64,000 nt of DNA, from positions 45,383,550-45,447,549 of the forward strand of contig OV277864.1 of the NCBI GenBank assembly GCA_922989275.2, written 5' to 3'. The position numbers and the translations under genes were made by a program. The notes under the pieces were generated by a model. That model was given only the letters and a program-made list of their open reading frames with translations, did no database searches and was not told the origin of the DNA. The stretch comes from Gari tellinella (Eukaryota > Mollusca > Bivalvia > Cardiida > Psammobiidae). This document shows, one piece after another, positions 45,240 to 55,984 of the stretch. Each line of letters begins with the position of its first letter. Within the stretch, counting starts at the first letter, position 1.

Positions 45240-46560
45240 AACAGTGTTACTGAAGAAATGGAATCAGATGATTTGCATAATAGCTAGAAACCAGGCTAGG
45301 GACTGCTTATAGAATTGGAAAAACAAGATATCAGAGAAGAAATCATCGTGACCAAAAGAATGTGATGGTAGGTCAAACCATGTGAAATCTACTCAATAAT
45401 CTTCGAAAGTCTTCAAGCTAGCAGCCTTGAGGTTGATATCGGAGATTTTCTGTCCCATGAATTGAAACCTTTTCCAACAGCACCGTTTAGTGATCATAAT
45501 GATATGACAGTTACAAAATGTGATAAAGCAATTCAAAACAAATCCAGATAGGAGTTTTTGACACAAAATTGGGACCAGTAGACAGTCACCATAGACGGAT
45601 CGATATTATTAAGGTTTTATGACATCCCCCACAAAAGGCTCTGTGCAGAACATTTAAGTTGGAGGAAAAGAATGTTGACCTATATATACAGCACTTACAT
45701 GTCTATAAGTGTACGAGAGCAACAGGTTAAAATCGATTACTATCAGTTGCATGCTAACAGCATATTACCAAAAACATTTTATCTTACAGTCACTGAAAAA
45801 AAAACAGTTAATGAAGCTGATAATCTCTTACATTCTAGATGCTGAGACTTTTCAAATTGAGCACACACAAATTAACAAGAAAGTGATAATAGGTAAAAAT
45901 GAAACACAAGCTTAAACAAGCCGATGTATTATGTCAGAAAGAAAACATTTGAAAGCAACATATGAAGAGATAGACAGCATGATTATGTAGTAGGTATTCT
46001 CATGCATAAGAAATTATTCGAATCCTAAGCTGTCAGTCATATTATAAAACAAGAAGGGCGAATAAAATGTTAATAAAATCTATTATTGATATTGCATGTG
46101 GCAAACATATAGACAGTGCTGAGGATAGTCTTCCTGCACTTACCCTCTCGGGATGTAACACAGTTGCAGACAGCTTTGGAATAGGAACGTGAACTGCTGC
46201 AAGGAAATAATTGTGGTCCAACTGTGTGATTTTTCTATTGAAACTTACATTTCACAAGCAATAGTATTTCCCCGAGTTCATATCTGAAATACGCGTTAAA
46301 GTATAGACCACACAGTTTAGCGATGAAACATCAGCTAAACTCTGCTACCTTGATTTAGGCATTTATTAGAGGAAACAATCTATCTGAAATTGACCCAACA
46401 GGGTTTGGCTGGAGGAAGGATAAACAGATAACACCTTCACAGCCAGCGACTTGGACCGGAAACTTTGTCATAACGCTATAGTTAATTTGTAAACAGAGCA
46501 ATGTGTGGCTGTAAAGGTACGCTCGTAGCATGCCCTGTAGAACCTAAATATTGATATGAA
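45240..46560 (+). pseudogene. Decayed transposon ORF (LSGCDTVA...FGIGK family)
   Basis: A long, heavily frameshifted coding relic. Readable pieces in order: SLEVDIGDFLSHELKPF then PTAPFSDHNDM (about 45414-45520), VTIDGSILL (about 45590-45615), YQLHANSILPKTFYLTVTE (about 45740-45795), ETFQIEHTQINKKVIIGK (about 45843-45896), THEEIDSM-like (about 45960), SLPALTLSGCNTVADSFGIG (about 46120-46185), EIDPTGFGWRKDK (about 46390-46428) and a cysteine tail MCGCKGTLVACP (about 46500-46535). I recall this order (IVDGSA..., THEEAD, SDDTDV, ALSGCDTVA...FGIGK, Cys-rich tail) from large uncharacterised ORFs in repeats of corals, molluscs and fish. The acidic motifs resemble a PIN/FEN-type nuclease fold; that is inference. 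It sits in foldback element 2 and is the best candidate for that family's own gene. Confidence 0.72.
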
Positions 46561-46599
46561 AAAGCATGCATGAACGAGTTGGGTTTTAGGGTACTGCAA

Positions 46600-46860
46600 C
46601 AAAGAATAGATCATATAGCGCCGATAAAAGATGAGAGGTGATGAGATGAGATGATGATGATTTCAGAAAGATGATTCCGACTAGTCTCATTCGTTGCGAA
46701 TCAGCGCATGGGAACAAAATCAGCGACCTGCCTTCCTTTTAGTTATTGAAAGCGGGCATTATCTCGGTCAAATACACAGAAATAGTCCTATGACAATTAA
46801 GCCCCAGAACCCCGATCAGGTAGGAAGTCTCTTGGGTTAAATGTAAAATCGCTCTTGTGA
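46600..46860 (+). repeat. Repeat shared with 60055-60300
   Basis: 'atagatcatatagcgccgat', 'gatgatgatttcagaaag', 'tctcattcgttgcgaatcag', 'cctatgacaattaagcc' match 60055-60300 in order. The other copy lies next to R1 in unit 3, outside any foldback. Confidence 0.7.
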
Positions 46861-47089
46861 ACAAATACCAGGTGCATATAAAGAACCAGTCAAGAAACAA
46901 CTGTTTATTTTGACTTTTGAACATTTTAAATATTTTAAGCATTTCTATCGCAATGTTGGCCGCTTTCTTGATTACGAAAATGCTCGAAGGTGAAAAGATG
47001 TCCCCCAAAGTATTTCAATAATGAGTATCATTCTGTCAATAATAAGTATCATTCTGGTAAGGTCAAACCATTTAAAAATAAGAAATAAT

Positions 47090-48240
47090 GATTGTTGTTG
47101 TTTTGACTTATTTTGATTTAAAGCATTTCGGTCAACGCTTTGGTCGCCATCTCGAATATATGGAAATGCTCAAAGGTGACAAGATGTCATCCACATACAG
47201 TTCCATAAGAAGTATCATGTTTTCAATAATAAGCATCACCATCTTAAATATACGGAAATACTCAAGGACGAAAAGATGTTACCCATTACATTTCATCAAT
47301 AAGTATCATAAATCTAATAGTAAGTATAATTACGTTGATATCGAGTCAGTTATGAATATGAAATGTATGACATTATTTGCTAAACAAAATGTTCATCACT
47401 ATTTTGTCCGCCATATAAATATCCGGAAACGCTCAATGATAAAAAGATGTCACCCGTAACATTTCAATAATTAGTTTGATTATTTCAATAATGAATATCA
47501 TAATGATGAGATCAAATCAATTAATAAAAAGAAATTATGAATGCTGATTTGTTGACCATTTTATTTTAAAGCATTTAGGTAGCCATTTTAGCCGCTGATG
47601 TGCTCAAAGGTGACAAGTTGTCATCCGTAACAGTTCAATAATATGTATCATCATTTCAGTAAAAACTTTCATGATGGTGGAGTCAAATAAATTTAGAAAA
47701 CCAAACTATGAATGCTGAAGTTTAGATTAGATTTTAACGCATTTGGATAGCCATATAAGCCGCCATTTGAATAAACGGAAATGCTGAAGGGTGACAAGGT
47801 GTCACTCGTTACATTTTTAAAACATAAATTGTCCATGTAAATAATAACTCTAATTCTGGTGAGGTCAAATCAGTTTAAAAAGAGAAACAATGAATGCTGC
47901 TTTTTGGACTATTGTTTCGGTAGCCATTTTGGCCGACATCTTGAATATACAGAAATGCTCAAGGGTGACAGGATGTCATCCGTAACAGTTCAATAATATG
48001 TATCATCAGTTCAGTAATATCTATCATTTTTGTGGGGTTAAATCAGTTAAGAAAACCAAACCATGAAATGCCAAAGAGTGACAAGATGTCACCCGTAATA
48101 TTTTGAAAAAAAGGAAACATGAATGCTGATGTGTGTGCTATTTTGTTTAAAAGCCTTTTGGCAGCCATTTTGGCCGCCATCTTGAATATCCGAAAATGCT
48201 CAAGGGTGACAAAGTGGCACCCGGTGGTTTTTCAATAAGT
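47090..48240. repeat. Tandem array in right arm of foldback 2
   Basis: At least six units of 160-240 bp built on 'gccattttggccgccatctt', 'gaatatacggaaatgctcaa', 'ggtgacaagatgtcatccgt', 'aacagttcaataata', near 47145, 47230, 47410, 47585, 47750, 47930 and 48170. Confidence 0.85.
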
Positions 48241-48678
48241 AACTTATGCTGAAGTAGAATCAGTCGAGAAAAAACTTAGGACGGCATTTCCAGGTCAAGT
48301 CAACCCTCTGCCGGACTAGTAAGAGGGCTCTGATCACGGTTTGCACTGTTTGTCTTTTTGCAATTTATTCTTAAATACAACCGAAAATAGTCAAAAATGG
48401 TATAGACTTACTTTGATATTGGAATTGTCCATTAAAAAGTTATGGATAATTGAGTTAACGCATGGAGAGAAGCGAAACCATAACTTATTTTGGGGAAGAC
48501 CATTCGCTCTATTTCATTCTCATCTGGCATTTTGAAAGCAATATGGATCCAGTAAAACATAATGTTTACTTAATACAGAGATTTCCCGATCTGATCAAAA
48601 TGCAAACTAGCGTTCTCATTATTAAAGTGACATAACACAAAATTCCTTTAGTAGACTTCTAACAACCACAACTGAAGG

Positions 48679-50547
48679 TGTCTTTATAGCTTTAAAAATG
48701 CAAAAAATGTGTTTTTAACCTTTTTCCGATTTTGATAGCCCACATTCTGTTCTACATTTTATCAAAATCTCCCAAACCAAACCAAACGCAATACACGGCT
48801 ATCTGATCAATAAATCACACCTCATTAAAGACATACATGTGCAAATGAAATTTCCATAAAAATGTCTTTATAATTTGTCAACCTATACACTCAACCATTT
48901 CAAGAAAGAAAATAAAAAGAAAAAATTGGGTTACAGTGCTTAATTTTCAAATATAGGCTTTTATAAATATGACCCTTGATTATTTTTGAACACCGCTGAG
49001 AAATAAATGTCAAAACTGCAGCTGATTATCTTTAAGTGTCTTTCTTTGCTAATTTGGTAATATTTTATGTTGAGTCAAGTGTTATTTCATCAAACTGATA
49101 TAAATAAAGTATATCAAAGTGATTCTACTGGTAAAATGAAAAAAATAAAATAAAAACTTGGAAGCAAAATTTACACTGACACTCTCTTTTATAAGATTTT
49201 TTTCCATTTTCGAAATAAAAATGTTTAAAAAATTGCAAATTTTTTATAATCACCCATAATAATTTTTTTTAACTTGGCAGAAATGATGATTACTCCAATA
49301 CCCATCAGAAAATGTACAGAAACCTATGTGTCATCATGCTTATTTATGAAATATGGTCAAAATTCTAACCCTACCCCCTAGATTTTATGCAGAAAAAATA
49401 CCTCCCCCACTAACCAAATTAGGTCTCTGTTGACCTTAAAATGAGAAGTATTCATCCAATATTTGCTTAAATTGGTTAATATATGAGTGTATGTTAATAC
49501 AACAGCATTTAATACAGTTTTAGTTACTTCAAGGATTTACAGTGCTACTGATAAAATCAAAACATGTTTTCTACTAAAAATGCCACTCGGGACAGTTTTT
49601 TCAAATCTTGAAATAGTGCCTGTACGGAAAGGACTATATTTCACATAATTTACCTAAAAGAACTTTTTAAAATTCATTTTTGTGGTTATAAATGCATTGC
49701 AAACCAGAAAATATGTAGTAATCAAGGTATTTAAGAAGTTTATTTTTTAACATTTTTGATTTGCAAGCGTATGTCTTTAAGCACTCCGTAGTCCAGCCAC
49801 GTGACCAGCTAGAGGCGTTCTCCAGCTGCTGTTGCGTGATTTATGGGTTTCGCATGTTAAAATCATTATTGAATTATGATTGTTATATTTTATTAAGGGT
49901 GGAGCTAAGGAAAATCGCTTACGAAATATGTGTCTTCTTATTGGTTGAAACAAAAAGGACATATTTGAACCCCGGGGGTATTTGCACTGTGTCAGACAGT
50001 CAAAATGACACGCTTATCAGTTAATTGACGTTTTCGGCACCTCCTTATTTTCAGACACGCGGCATCTTTGAACAACGATTGTGTTCGCGGTTGGGGTCCG
50101 ATTTTCATGCGGTTTAAAGCAGATGAAAGGGTATTATCTTCTCGAGGGAACGTCTCAGAATTTCGATGAGGTTCTCCAGCTGTTCACAGCAAAGCATTAC
50201 GTAATAGAAATCGACTTTAAACGGTAAAATAACTTTGATGTTACATAATAATAGTTGGAAGGGGAATTTTAAAAATCTGAGACACGGAACCCTAGATATG
50301 TTATTGAAGTGTATTATGGGCAATTTTAAAGGCGTTACAAATTAAGACGGCTTTGAAATCGCTGTTTGAATTGTTTTTAAATTTGTCTTATAAAATCGTA
50401 AAAAAATAAAATATATTTTTAAAAAAGACATTTTGTGGTGACATGTGTACCACTTGAACCATTCAGCTATACAATGGTGGAATAAATTATAAATCATGAT
50501 GATAAATAAGAAAATTCCGCTTGCAGTATCAAAACTATCAAGCTACC
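48679..50547. mobile_element. 1.87-kb insertion private to unit 1
   Basis: Unit 2 (about 56135-56150) runs straight from 'ctaacaaccacaacttaaag' into 'gcatcgg'. Here the same flanks are separated by 1.87 kb whose edges are loosely inverted (TGTCTTTATAGCTT and the complement of 'aagctaccttaaagaca'). The interior is AT-rich without a coding frame; an 87-codon frame at 49761-50024 has no motif. Likely a non-autonomous DNA transposon. Confidence 0.6.
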
Positions 50548-50999
50548 TTAAAGACATTGGGTCGGAGAGGATAATAATGGTTCGCTTAATGGTTTTATGT
50601 TCTGTGTTCAATGTTCATGAATATGCCTTAAACGCGTCACTCCGTAAAACCACACACTAAACAAGACAACGAGACGACTGATATTAGCTGAGAACCTTGA
50701 TCCAATGACTCCTGTAACATAAAACAGACCAACATAAGTGACAGATGAAATTGCTTGTAGCATTACTAAACACTAATGATTGGTTACAAGCAAAGAAACG
50801 TCCATTTAGCGCAAGCGTTGAAGAACTTATCCGTAATCATGCAATAGCATGGACTACCGCCCAATTCGTGTATGCACATTATTTTGAATTTAAACGTTTA
50901 ACTCATTCGCCCCTGAATATTGTAATGGACAATACCGGTTTTCAATTAGTACTAGACTATGTTGACTATATACGGTTGTTATTTGCAATATCTGTCATT

Positions 51000-51190
51000 T
51001 TCAATTACGTTTTATTGCGATGCGTTTCGTTTCGTTTGCGTTTATACATGAAAGGGTCAAGGCCGTCTTCTCCGCTGTAAATGTATGGAAATACCTGTAA
51101 TCTGATTCTGTTCTATCTCTGATGAAACCTGAAACATGTACACAGTAGGGAAGACATTATTATTTCCTAATAAACGCGTTTATTGCACAA
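51000..51190. mobile_element. Type-C MITE fragments
   Basis: A right end ('cgtttcgtttgcgtttatac', 'cttctccgctg' then TA, 51010-51080) is followed by a left end ('cacagtagggaagacattat', 'taataaacgcgtttatt', 51138-51185). Both are absent from unit 2, so they are two incomplete insertions or a rearranged one. Confidence 0.6.
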
Positions 51191-51835
51191 TTACAGACTG
51201 GGCAGGCCCTGATCATAGTGCTTCTGTTGGATCAAGAAATCGCAGTTTTGACATTACCGATATTCCTTTTGTAGTCCGCTGATCTGGGTCTACACTGTTG
51301 GCATAAGATAAATGTACTCTTCAATTTTGTACGGTTTGTAAAGGACGAATATAGATTTACTCGTCGCTAGGTTACGATGCTTAAGTACTCTGTGATATTG
51401 CAAACAATGACAACACGGATCAGGTCGTGAATACATGTATACATGTATAGTTCTTTTTCTGAGTTTGATATACACTGTTAGCACATTTCATGGATATGCA
51501 ACAAGTTCCGAAAAAACGAAAAATCCCGTAACCTCTTAATCGTTTAACCATTGGCCGATTTTACTTAGATTTTTTGTCTTTTGTAAATGCGTTTAGCACC
51601 AAAAACGCTGTCCCTGGATAAGCATGTTTCTATTTTTTCTCAATCATAGCCAACAATGTGCCAATTATCGCAATTTTGACTTTTCCAATACTCGATTGTC
51701 TTAAGCGGCATTACCGATCATAGTGATTCGGTAGTCTTCAAGAAATATTGCAGCTTAACTCTGGCCTACAGCACTGTATGAAACTCCTTCAAGCGGGTTC
51801 TAGAGTACTTGTGTCACAATAAATATCACAATGTC

Positions 51836-51950
51836 TTAACTCTTTTACTGCCAACGGCGCCAAAAAAGCGACCTTGTAAACAGTTTGGATTCTTATCAGA
51901 CGCCACAAAATGAAGTCTGACCAGGATCCAAATTGTCCAAACCCTGCTAG
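51836..51950 (+). mobile_element. Type-J MITE (unit 1), right half replaced
   Basis: TTAACTCTTTTACTGCCAAC, 'gaccttgtaaacagtttgga', hairpin 51880-51936. Then type-C-like sequence ('aacgcgtttgtaacaaaatc', 51978) instead of the type-J right half seen at 57330-57435. Confidence 0.7.
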
Positions 51951-52371
51951 AATGTGAAGAACACTATTCTTTTCCAACAAACGCGTTTGTAACAAAATCA
52001 ATAATGTCTATTGCAACAGGTAGCCATGCCTATGATCAGGCTCCAAACTGTTTGCTACTTCGATCGAAATAAAATGTCAACAATCTAAACATATGGCACT
52101 TACTTCATATCATTGTATTACGATTATGTTTTACTTTTCACTAAAAATGTCGTTTCGAATTCAGACACATTCTGAGTTCAAGTTTTGTATTCAAATTAGA
52201 TACAGGTAATTGGGTTTGGTCACAAAATCTGCCAACTTGGATTCGTTACCCTACAGTTTCACAAATACTGACTTGAATTGACATTTCTTTCGTCACAGAA
52301 TCAAACATTCTGAATCAATTTTGCCGCTTACAATATCATTATGGCAATGGAAATATTCATGTTAACCTCAC

Positions 52372-52571
52372 CACTGCCTTACCTCAAGGACAATGGTTAT
52401 TTGCAAACAATTTGGATTCTGATCAGACACCGCGTAACTCGGTAACGCGGCATCTGATCAAAATCAAAATTGCTTGATTCACGATTAGTCAAAATACCTA
52501 AAATTTAAATTTGAGAAAGAAACGGCCATTTTATTTTAAAGCTGATGACATCATGGCAGTGAGGAGATTAA
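52372..52571 (-). mobile_element. Type-A TTAA MITE (unit 2)
   Basis: TTAACCTCACCACTGCCTTA ... 'gacatcatggcagtgaggag' then ATTAA. Hairpin 52403-52475. Confidence 0.82.
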
Positions 52572-52786
52572 TGTAAGCCTCTGACAAATGCTTCCATGTT
52601 TTATGCTCTGGATGTAATGGCATTTTGCAACACTCCTGTCGAGACTACAACAGTTGTCAAATCCCAACAAATGCCGTTTGCGATTTAATTGGTTCCAATT
52701 AATGAAAATCACTGATGATCAGGAAGTTGCATATTGTCCAAAAGGAATCGCCTTTGTGACAAAATTGTTATCAGATACTATTTCTT

Positions 52787-52965
52787 TTAAATGATTATCG
52801 TCTGCCGTTATTTCTCAAATTTATAGTTTAGGTACATGTAATTTGACTTAAGATGTACTTAAATGAGTGTCAAGCTGCTTGGATCCTGCGTCAGGCGGCG
52901 TCTGATCAGAATCCAAACTGTTTGCTGTTACACATTGTGCTCGAGGATAGGCATTGAAGGGGAAA
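52787..52965 (+). mobile_element. Type-A MITE (unit 2), left end lost
   Basis: 'aaatgattatcgtctgccgt', 'aaatgagtgtcaagctgctt', reduced hairpin 52870-52922, 'gctcgaggataggcattgaa'. Contains the empty sites for the type-B (52848-52851) and type-N (52787-52790) insertions of units 1 and 3. Confidence 0.78.
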
Positions 52966-53096
52966 GAGACAAGTTCTTGTAGTAATTCATGGTGATAATT
53001 TTGTTAATGGCGACATATTGGATTCTTGATTGCTACTTGTCTGTAAGTTGACGAGACCGTAGACAATACGTTTCAAAGGAATGTTTATTTGAGCAA

Positions 53097-53560
53097 TTAA
53101 ACCTTTCACTGCAAAGGATAAACACTTTCTGTCCTGATTAGACGACGCATAATTTATCTTCTAAGCAGGATCCAAAGGTTTTGAAACTCATGCCAATACT
53201 TAAGAAGAAACAACAAAAACAATCAATTTCAAATACAGTGGAGAATCTGTTATTCTTTCCCGTTTAAACGCAAACGTACGCAAACGCAAAACACTAAAAC
53301 GTAGAAAAGTACAACCTTTGGACAGTTCTGATAATTCATATTTATCTTGGTGGCAAACAGTTTGGAGCCTGATCAGACGCCGGGTTACCCGGCGTCTGAT
53401 CTGGCTCCAACTGTTTGTACTGCAAATAATAGTTTTAGCGTAAACGCGTTTATTGGGAAAGAATAACAGATTCTCCACTGTACTATGATTGAAAGCAAAC
53501 AAAACATTAAAGAAGACTATGCCATGTCAGTTATCGTGTTGGTCGAGTAAGTACGTCATA
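53097..53560 (+). mobile_element. Old TTAA MITE with type-C insertion (unit 2)
   Basis: 'ttaaacctttcactgcaaag', 'aagcaggatccaaaggtttt'. Counterpart of 40868-41093, split by the type-C element. Confidence 0.65.
53236..53480 (-). mobile_element. Type-C TA MITE with proven empty site
   Basis: TA at 53234-53235 and 53481-53482. Unit 3 is uninterrupted at 62754-62755 ('tttcaaataatataatcg'). Hairpin 53353-53417. The 100-codon minus frame is an artefact. Confidence 0.93.
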
Positions 53561-53757
53561 ATAGCAGTGAAAATATTAATTAGCAACTCAACATTTTCTA
53601 TACCAAAATATGGACATGTATAATCATGTACATTATATTAGGAAATAAATTGTTTTCCTTGCTTTTCCCGTATGATGTCTTACAACACTCTAGAAAAGAT
53701 AAAAAAGAATTAATTTAAAAATTATTGAATTGCTTAATGATACATTATTGAACAAAA

Positions 53758-53786
53758 TTAAAAAAATATATATATATATATATATG
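53758..53786. repeat. (TA)n microsatellite
   Basis: Run of at/ta dinucleotides. Confidence 0.95.
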
Positions 53787-53939
53787 AGTAAAAAGCATCT
53801 TATTATTTCTGATATGTACGAGCCCCAACATGATGTCTTAAGGGTAAAGTTGTTTAAAAATTAAATAGATATGATCGCAGAGATCGAAAAAAAAATAAGC
53901 ATTGCTTAATAGAGAACGTTGTTTTTCAAATAACCAGCA

Positions 53940-54040
53940 TCCTCCCATAGGGTTTTTCTGCTTTACTTTCATCTCGCTTTAAGCAATCACCTGCATTAAA
54001 TTTGATCTCAAATAGTGGTCGTAAAAGACACTACAACATT
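53940..54040. mobile_element. Type-B/L MITE remnant
   Basis: 'tttttctgctttactttcat' and 'cgctttaagcaatcacctgc' resemble the right arm of core Q; 'tagtggtcgtaaaag' resembles the type-L right end. Confidence 0.5.
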
Positions 54041-54347
54041 TATCCCTCAAAATATCCATTGATAGTAGAAGTGATAGATAGAAAACCATTAAATAGATGG
54101 ATAATACTTATGTCATGTCGAATACGTTTATTTTGTAAATTAAGGTATCAATGTCATATCATATGATTACATGTAACCCTGAAAATAATTAGCTAGATTG
54201 GCATTTAACGAGCTAATGTAAAGAACAAAACGTTGTTTATTTATTAGTTTTAGGATACTTCTTTGGTAATGATGGTCAAATATGATACACATGTTGAAAG
54301 TCCAAGGGGTATTTACCCATTCCGTACATTTTGAGCAATTTCCTCCC

Positions 54348-54558
54348 ACAATCCCATATATGGCACATAGGCAAACGGTGTAAACTCTGATCGGACGCCG
54401 AAAGATGCGGCGGCTGATAACAGTCTATAATGGTTGCTGATAGGAAATTTAATATAAAATAAAACGAAAATGAATTTTTGACAAGGCACCCATTAGATAA
54501 AACATTGACTAATCCAATTTATAAGCATGGAAGAATCCACCGAGCGCGAATGGTTTAA
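54348..54558 (+). mobile_element. Type-M MITE (unit 2)
   Basis: Hairpin 54371-54435 with long arms (GACGCCGAAAGATGCGGCGG apex) where unit 1 has only a stub. 'ataagcatggaagaatccac' and 'cgcgaatggtttaa' at the right. Confidence 0.78.
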
Positions 54559-55048
54559 ATCTTTCAATGTAATATTTCTACCTTCATAATGGTTCCACAT
54601 TCTAACTCTATAAATATTTATGCTTTTTTGAGAATCATCAGATGTCGTATTATACGACGTGGGATCTTGACCCAAAATTGTTTGCAGATTACAGTTTAAA
54701 TCACCAATGGTAAAGTACATGTAACAGTTAACAGAACGACACTCTATTTGGTGTACACTGTATCTAATCCATTTCTCATAATCAACACACTCCTACACAA
54801 ACACATCTCTTAAATCATACTCACACCGGATATTTATAATAAATCGTTATATTTTCCCCTGAGCCGTCGTTTTCCGGGCGCTTGTTACACGTGCATTAAG
54901 TTTTTAAACTTTCTGCTTCGATCGCAAAATGGATTATGTTCCAACCATATTGGATCCCGATCAGATGTGAAGTAACCCGGCTACTGAACGTGATCCAAAC
55001 TACATTGAAGAAGATGTTATTCTTTCTCATTAAACGCGTTTATGCTAA

Positions 55049-55343
55049 TAAATACGAAAGACTCCAGCAGGAAACGCAACACAAACAATTCACCCACCTC
55101 TCAAGCAGAACACACACACAGTCATACCATAACAAACACATACACATACACACACGCATACACACACACACGCGCGCAATATCATTCCTTCATCAACACA
55201 CTAAATAGAAAACAACACGCAAGACAAACATTAATCAAAGTGAATATAGGAGCCCGCCTTGGTACGGTCAGTAGCAATTAATAATTAAGTATAAATTAAT
55301 TATCAATAACCACTGGGGGGAGGTTAAACCTGGGTTTAGGGGC
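55049..55343. mobile_element. 295-bp insertion, GCTAA duplicated
   Basis: GCTAA at 55044-55048 and 55344-55348. Absent from unit 1. Contains a CA/CG-rich tract and ends 'gttaaacctgggtttagggg'. No poly-A. Family unknown. Confidence 0.65.
55111..55175. repeat. (CA)n-rich low-complexity tract
   Basis: acacacac, catacacatacacac and cgcgcgc runs. Confidence 0.9.
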
Positions 55344-55763
55344 GCTAACTCTTATTTCCATTGCAAACAGTTTGGAACCAGACCAGACGTCATGTAACCC
55401 TGTGTCTGATTAAGCTACAAACTGTTCGCCATTAATATTAAAATAAGTTGTCAGCCATTTCAAAATAATGTCATTTTCTACATTTAAAAACAAAACTTTT
55501 GCGTAACGTGTGCGTTAAATGGGGAAAACGACTCCCTTTTTCATGTATCGTGTGTCTTAAAAACATGGCACGTAATTCAGTAAAACACTTTGTAAGCAGT
55601 TTTGATCCTGATCAGAAGCTGTTTCACTCTTTTTGACTCTCCTATCGCTTTTCTTCCATCCTTATAACTTTATACAATATATTATTTTGAAATTATAGTT
55701 TAAGCATCATTTTTAAGGCACACGATATGGTGCATGTGAAAGGGGTAAAGCAGACGATTAACA

Positions 55764-55984
55764 TATTCAACCCTAGTGGCGAGTGTACTCATCAGCAGCA
55801 ACAGTGTACCTGTGATGAGTACATGTGTCCTATGCAAATAGTATAGACCCTGGTCAGAGGGCTCTGATCACGGTTTGCACGGTTTGCACGGTTTGCAGTA
55901 AAGCAACTAAAATAGTCAAAAAATGGAAAAGACTTACTTTGATATTGGAATTATCCATTAAAATTATATGGATGATCGAGTTAA
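55764..55984 (+). mobile_element. Type-E MITE (unit 2), uninterrupted
   Basis: 'attcaaccctagtggcgagt', 'gatgagtacatgtgtcctat', collapsed hairpin with 'cacggtttg' tripled (55876-55898), 'ggatgatcgagttaacg'. Serves as the empty site for foldback 2. Confidence 0.8.

Larger units (their letters stand above)
43259..48318 (+). mobile_element. Foldback element 2, 5.06 kb
   Basis: Inverted ends TAGTCCGGCAGAG / CTCTGCCGGACTA; further in, 'cctagaaatggcgtcctaag' pairs with 'cttaggacggcatttccagg', and 'gaccgggtgccac' with the complement at 48200-48230. Flanked by GTA at 43256-43258 and 48319-48321. Empty site in unit 2. The right arm is a tandem array (47090-48240). The interior contains a 150-bp palindrome and the transposon ORF relic at 45240-46560. 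Same terminal sequence and sub-repeats as foldback element 1. Confidence 0.87.
43171..48458 (+). mobile_element. Type-E MITE split by foldback 2 (parts 43171-43258 and 48319-48458)
   Basis: The left part ends 'tatagatcctggta' and the right resumes 'gtaagagggctctgatcacg'. The uninterrupted copy in unit 2 (55764-55984) reads 'ccctggtcagagggctctga'. Confidence 0.85.
37755..52080 (+). repeat. Segmental duplication unit 1
   Basis: Blocks at 37755-38272, 38752-39120, 39880-40270, 40800-41250, 41400-42180, 42541-43258, 48322-48678 and 50548-51950 recur in the same order in unit 2 (52080-57480) and/or unit 3 (59755-64000). About half the length of unit 1 is later insertions. No gene is visible inside the shared sequence. 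Confidence 0.85.
55003..55535 (+). mobile_element. Type-C MITE with 295-bp insertion (unit 2)
   Basis: 'cattgaagaagatgttattc', 'taaacgcgtttatgctaa', interruption, then 'cttatttccattgcaaacag', hairpin 55365-55430 and 'cgtgtgcgttaaatgggg'. The unit-1 counterpart is 42641-42886. Confidence 0.75.

Noticed and set aside
47090..48240. Possible satellite DNA locus
   Set aside because: The array is confined to one arm of foldback element 2 and has an inverted counterpart, so it is an internal part of that element.
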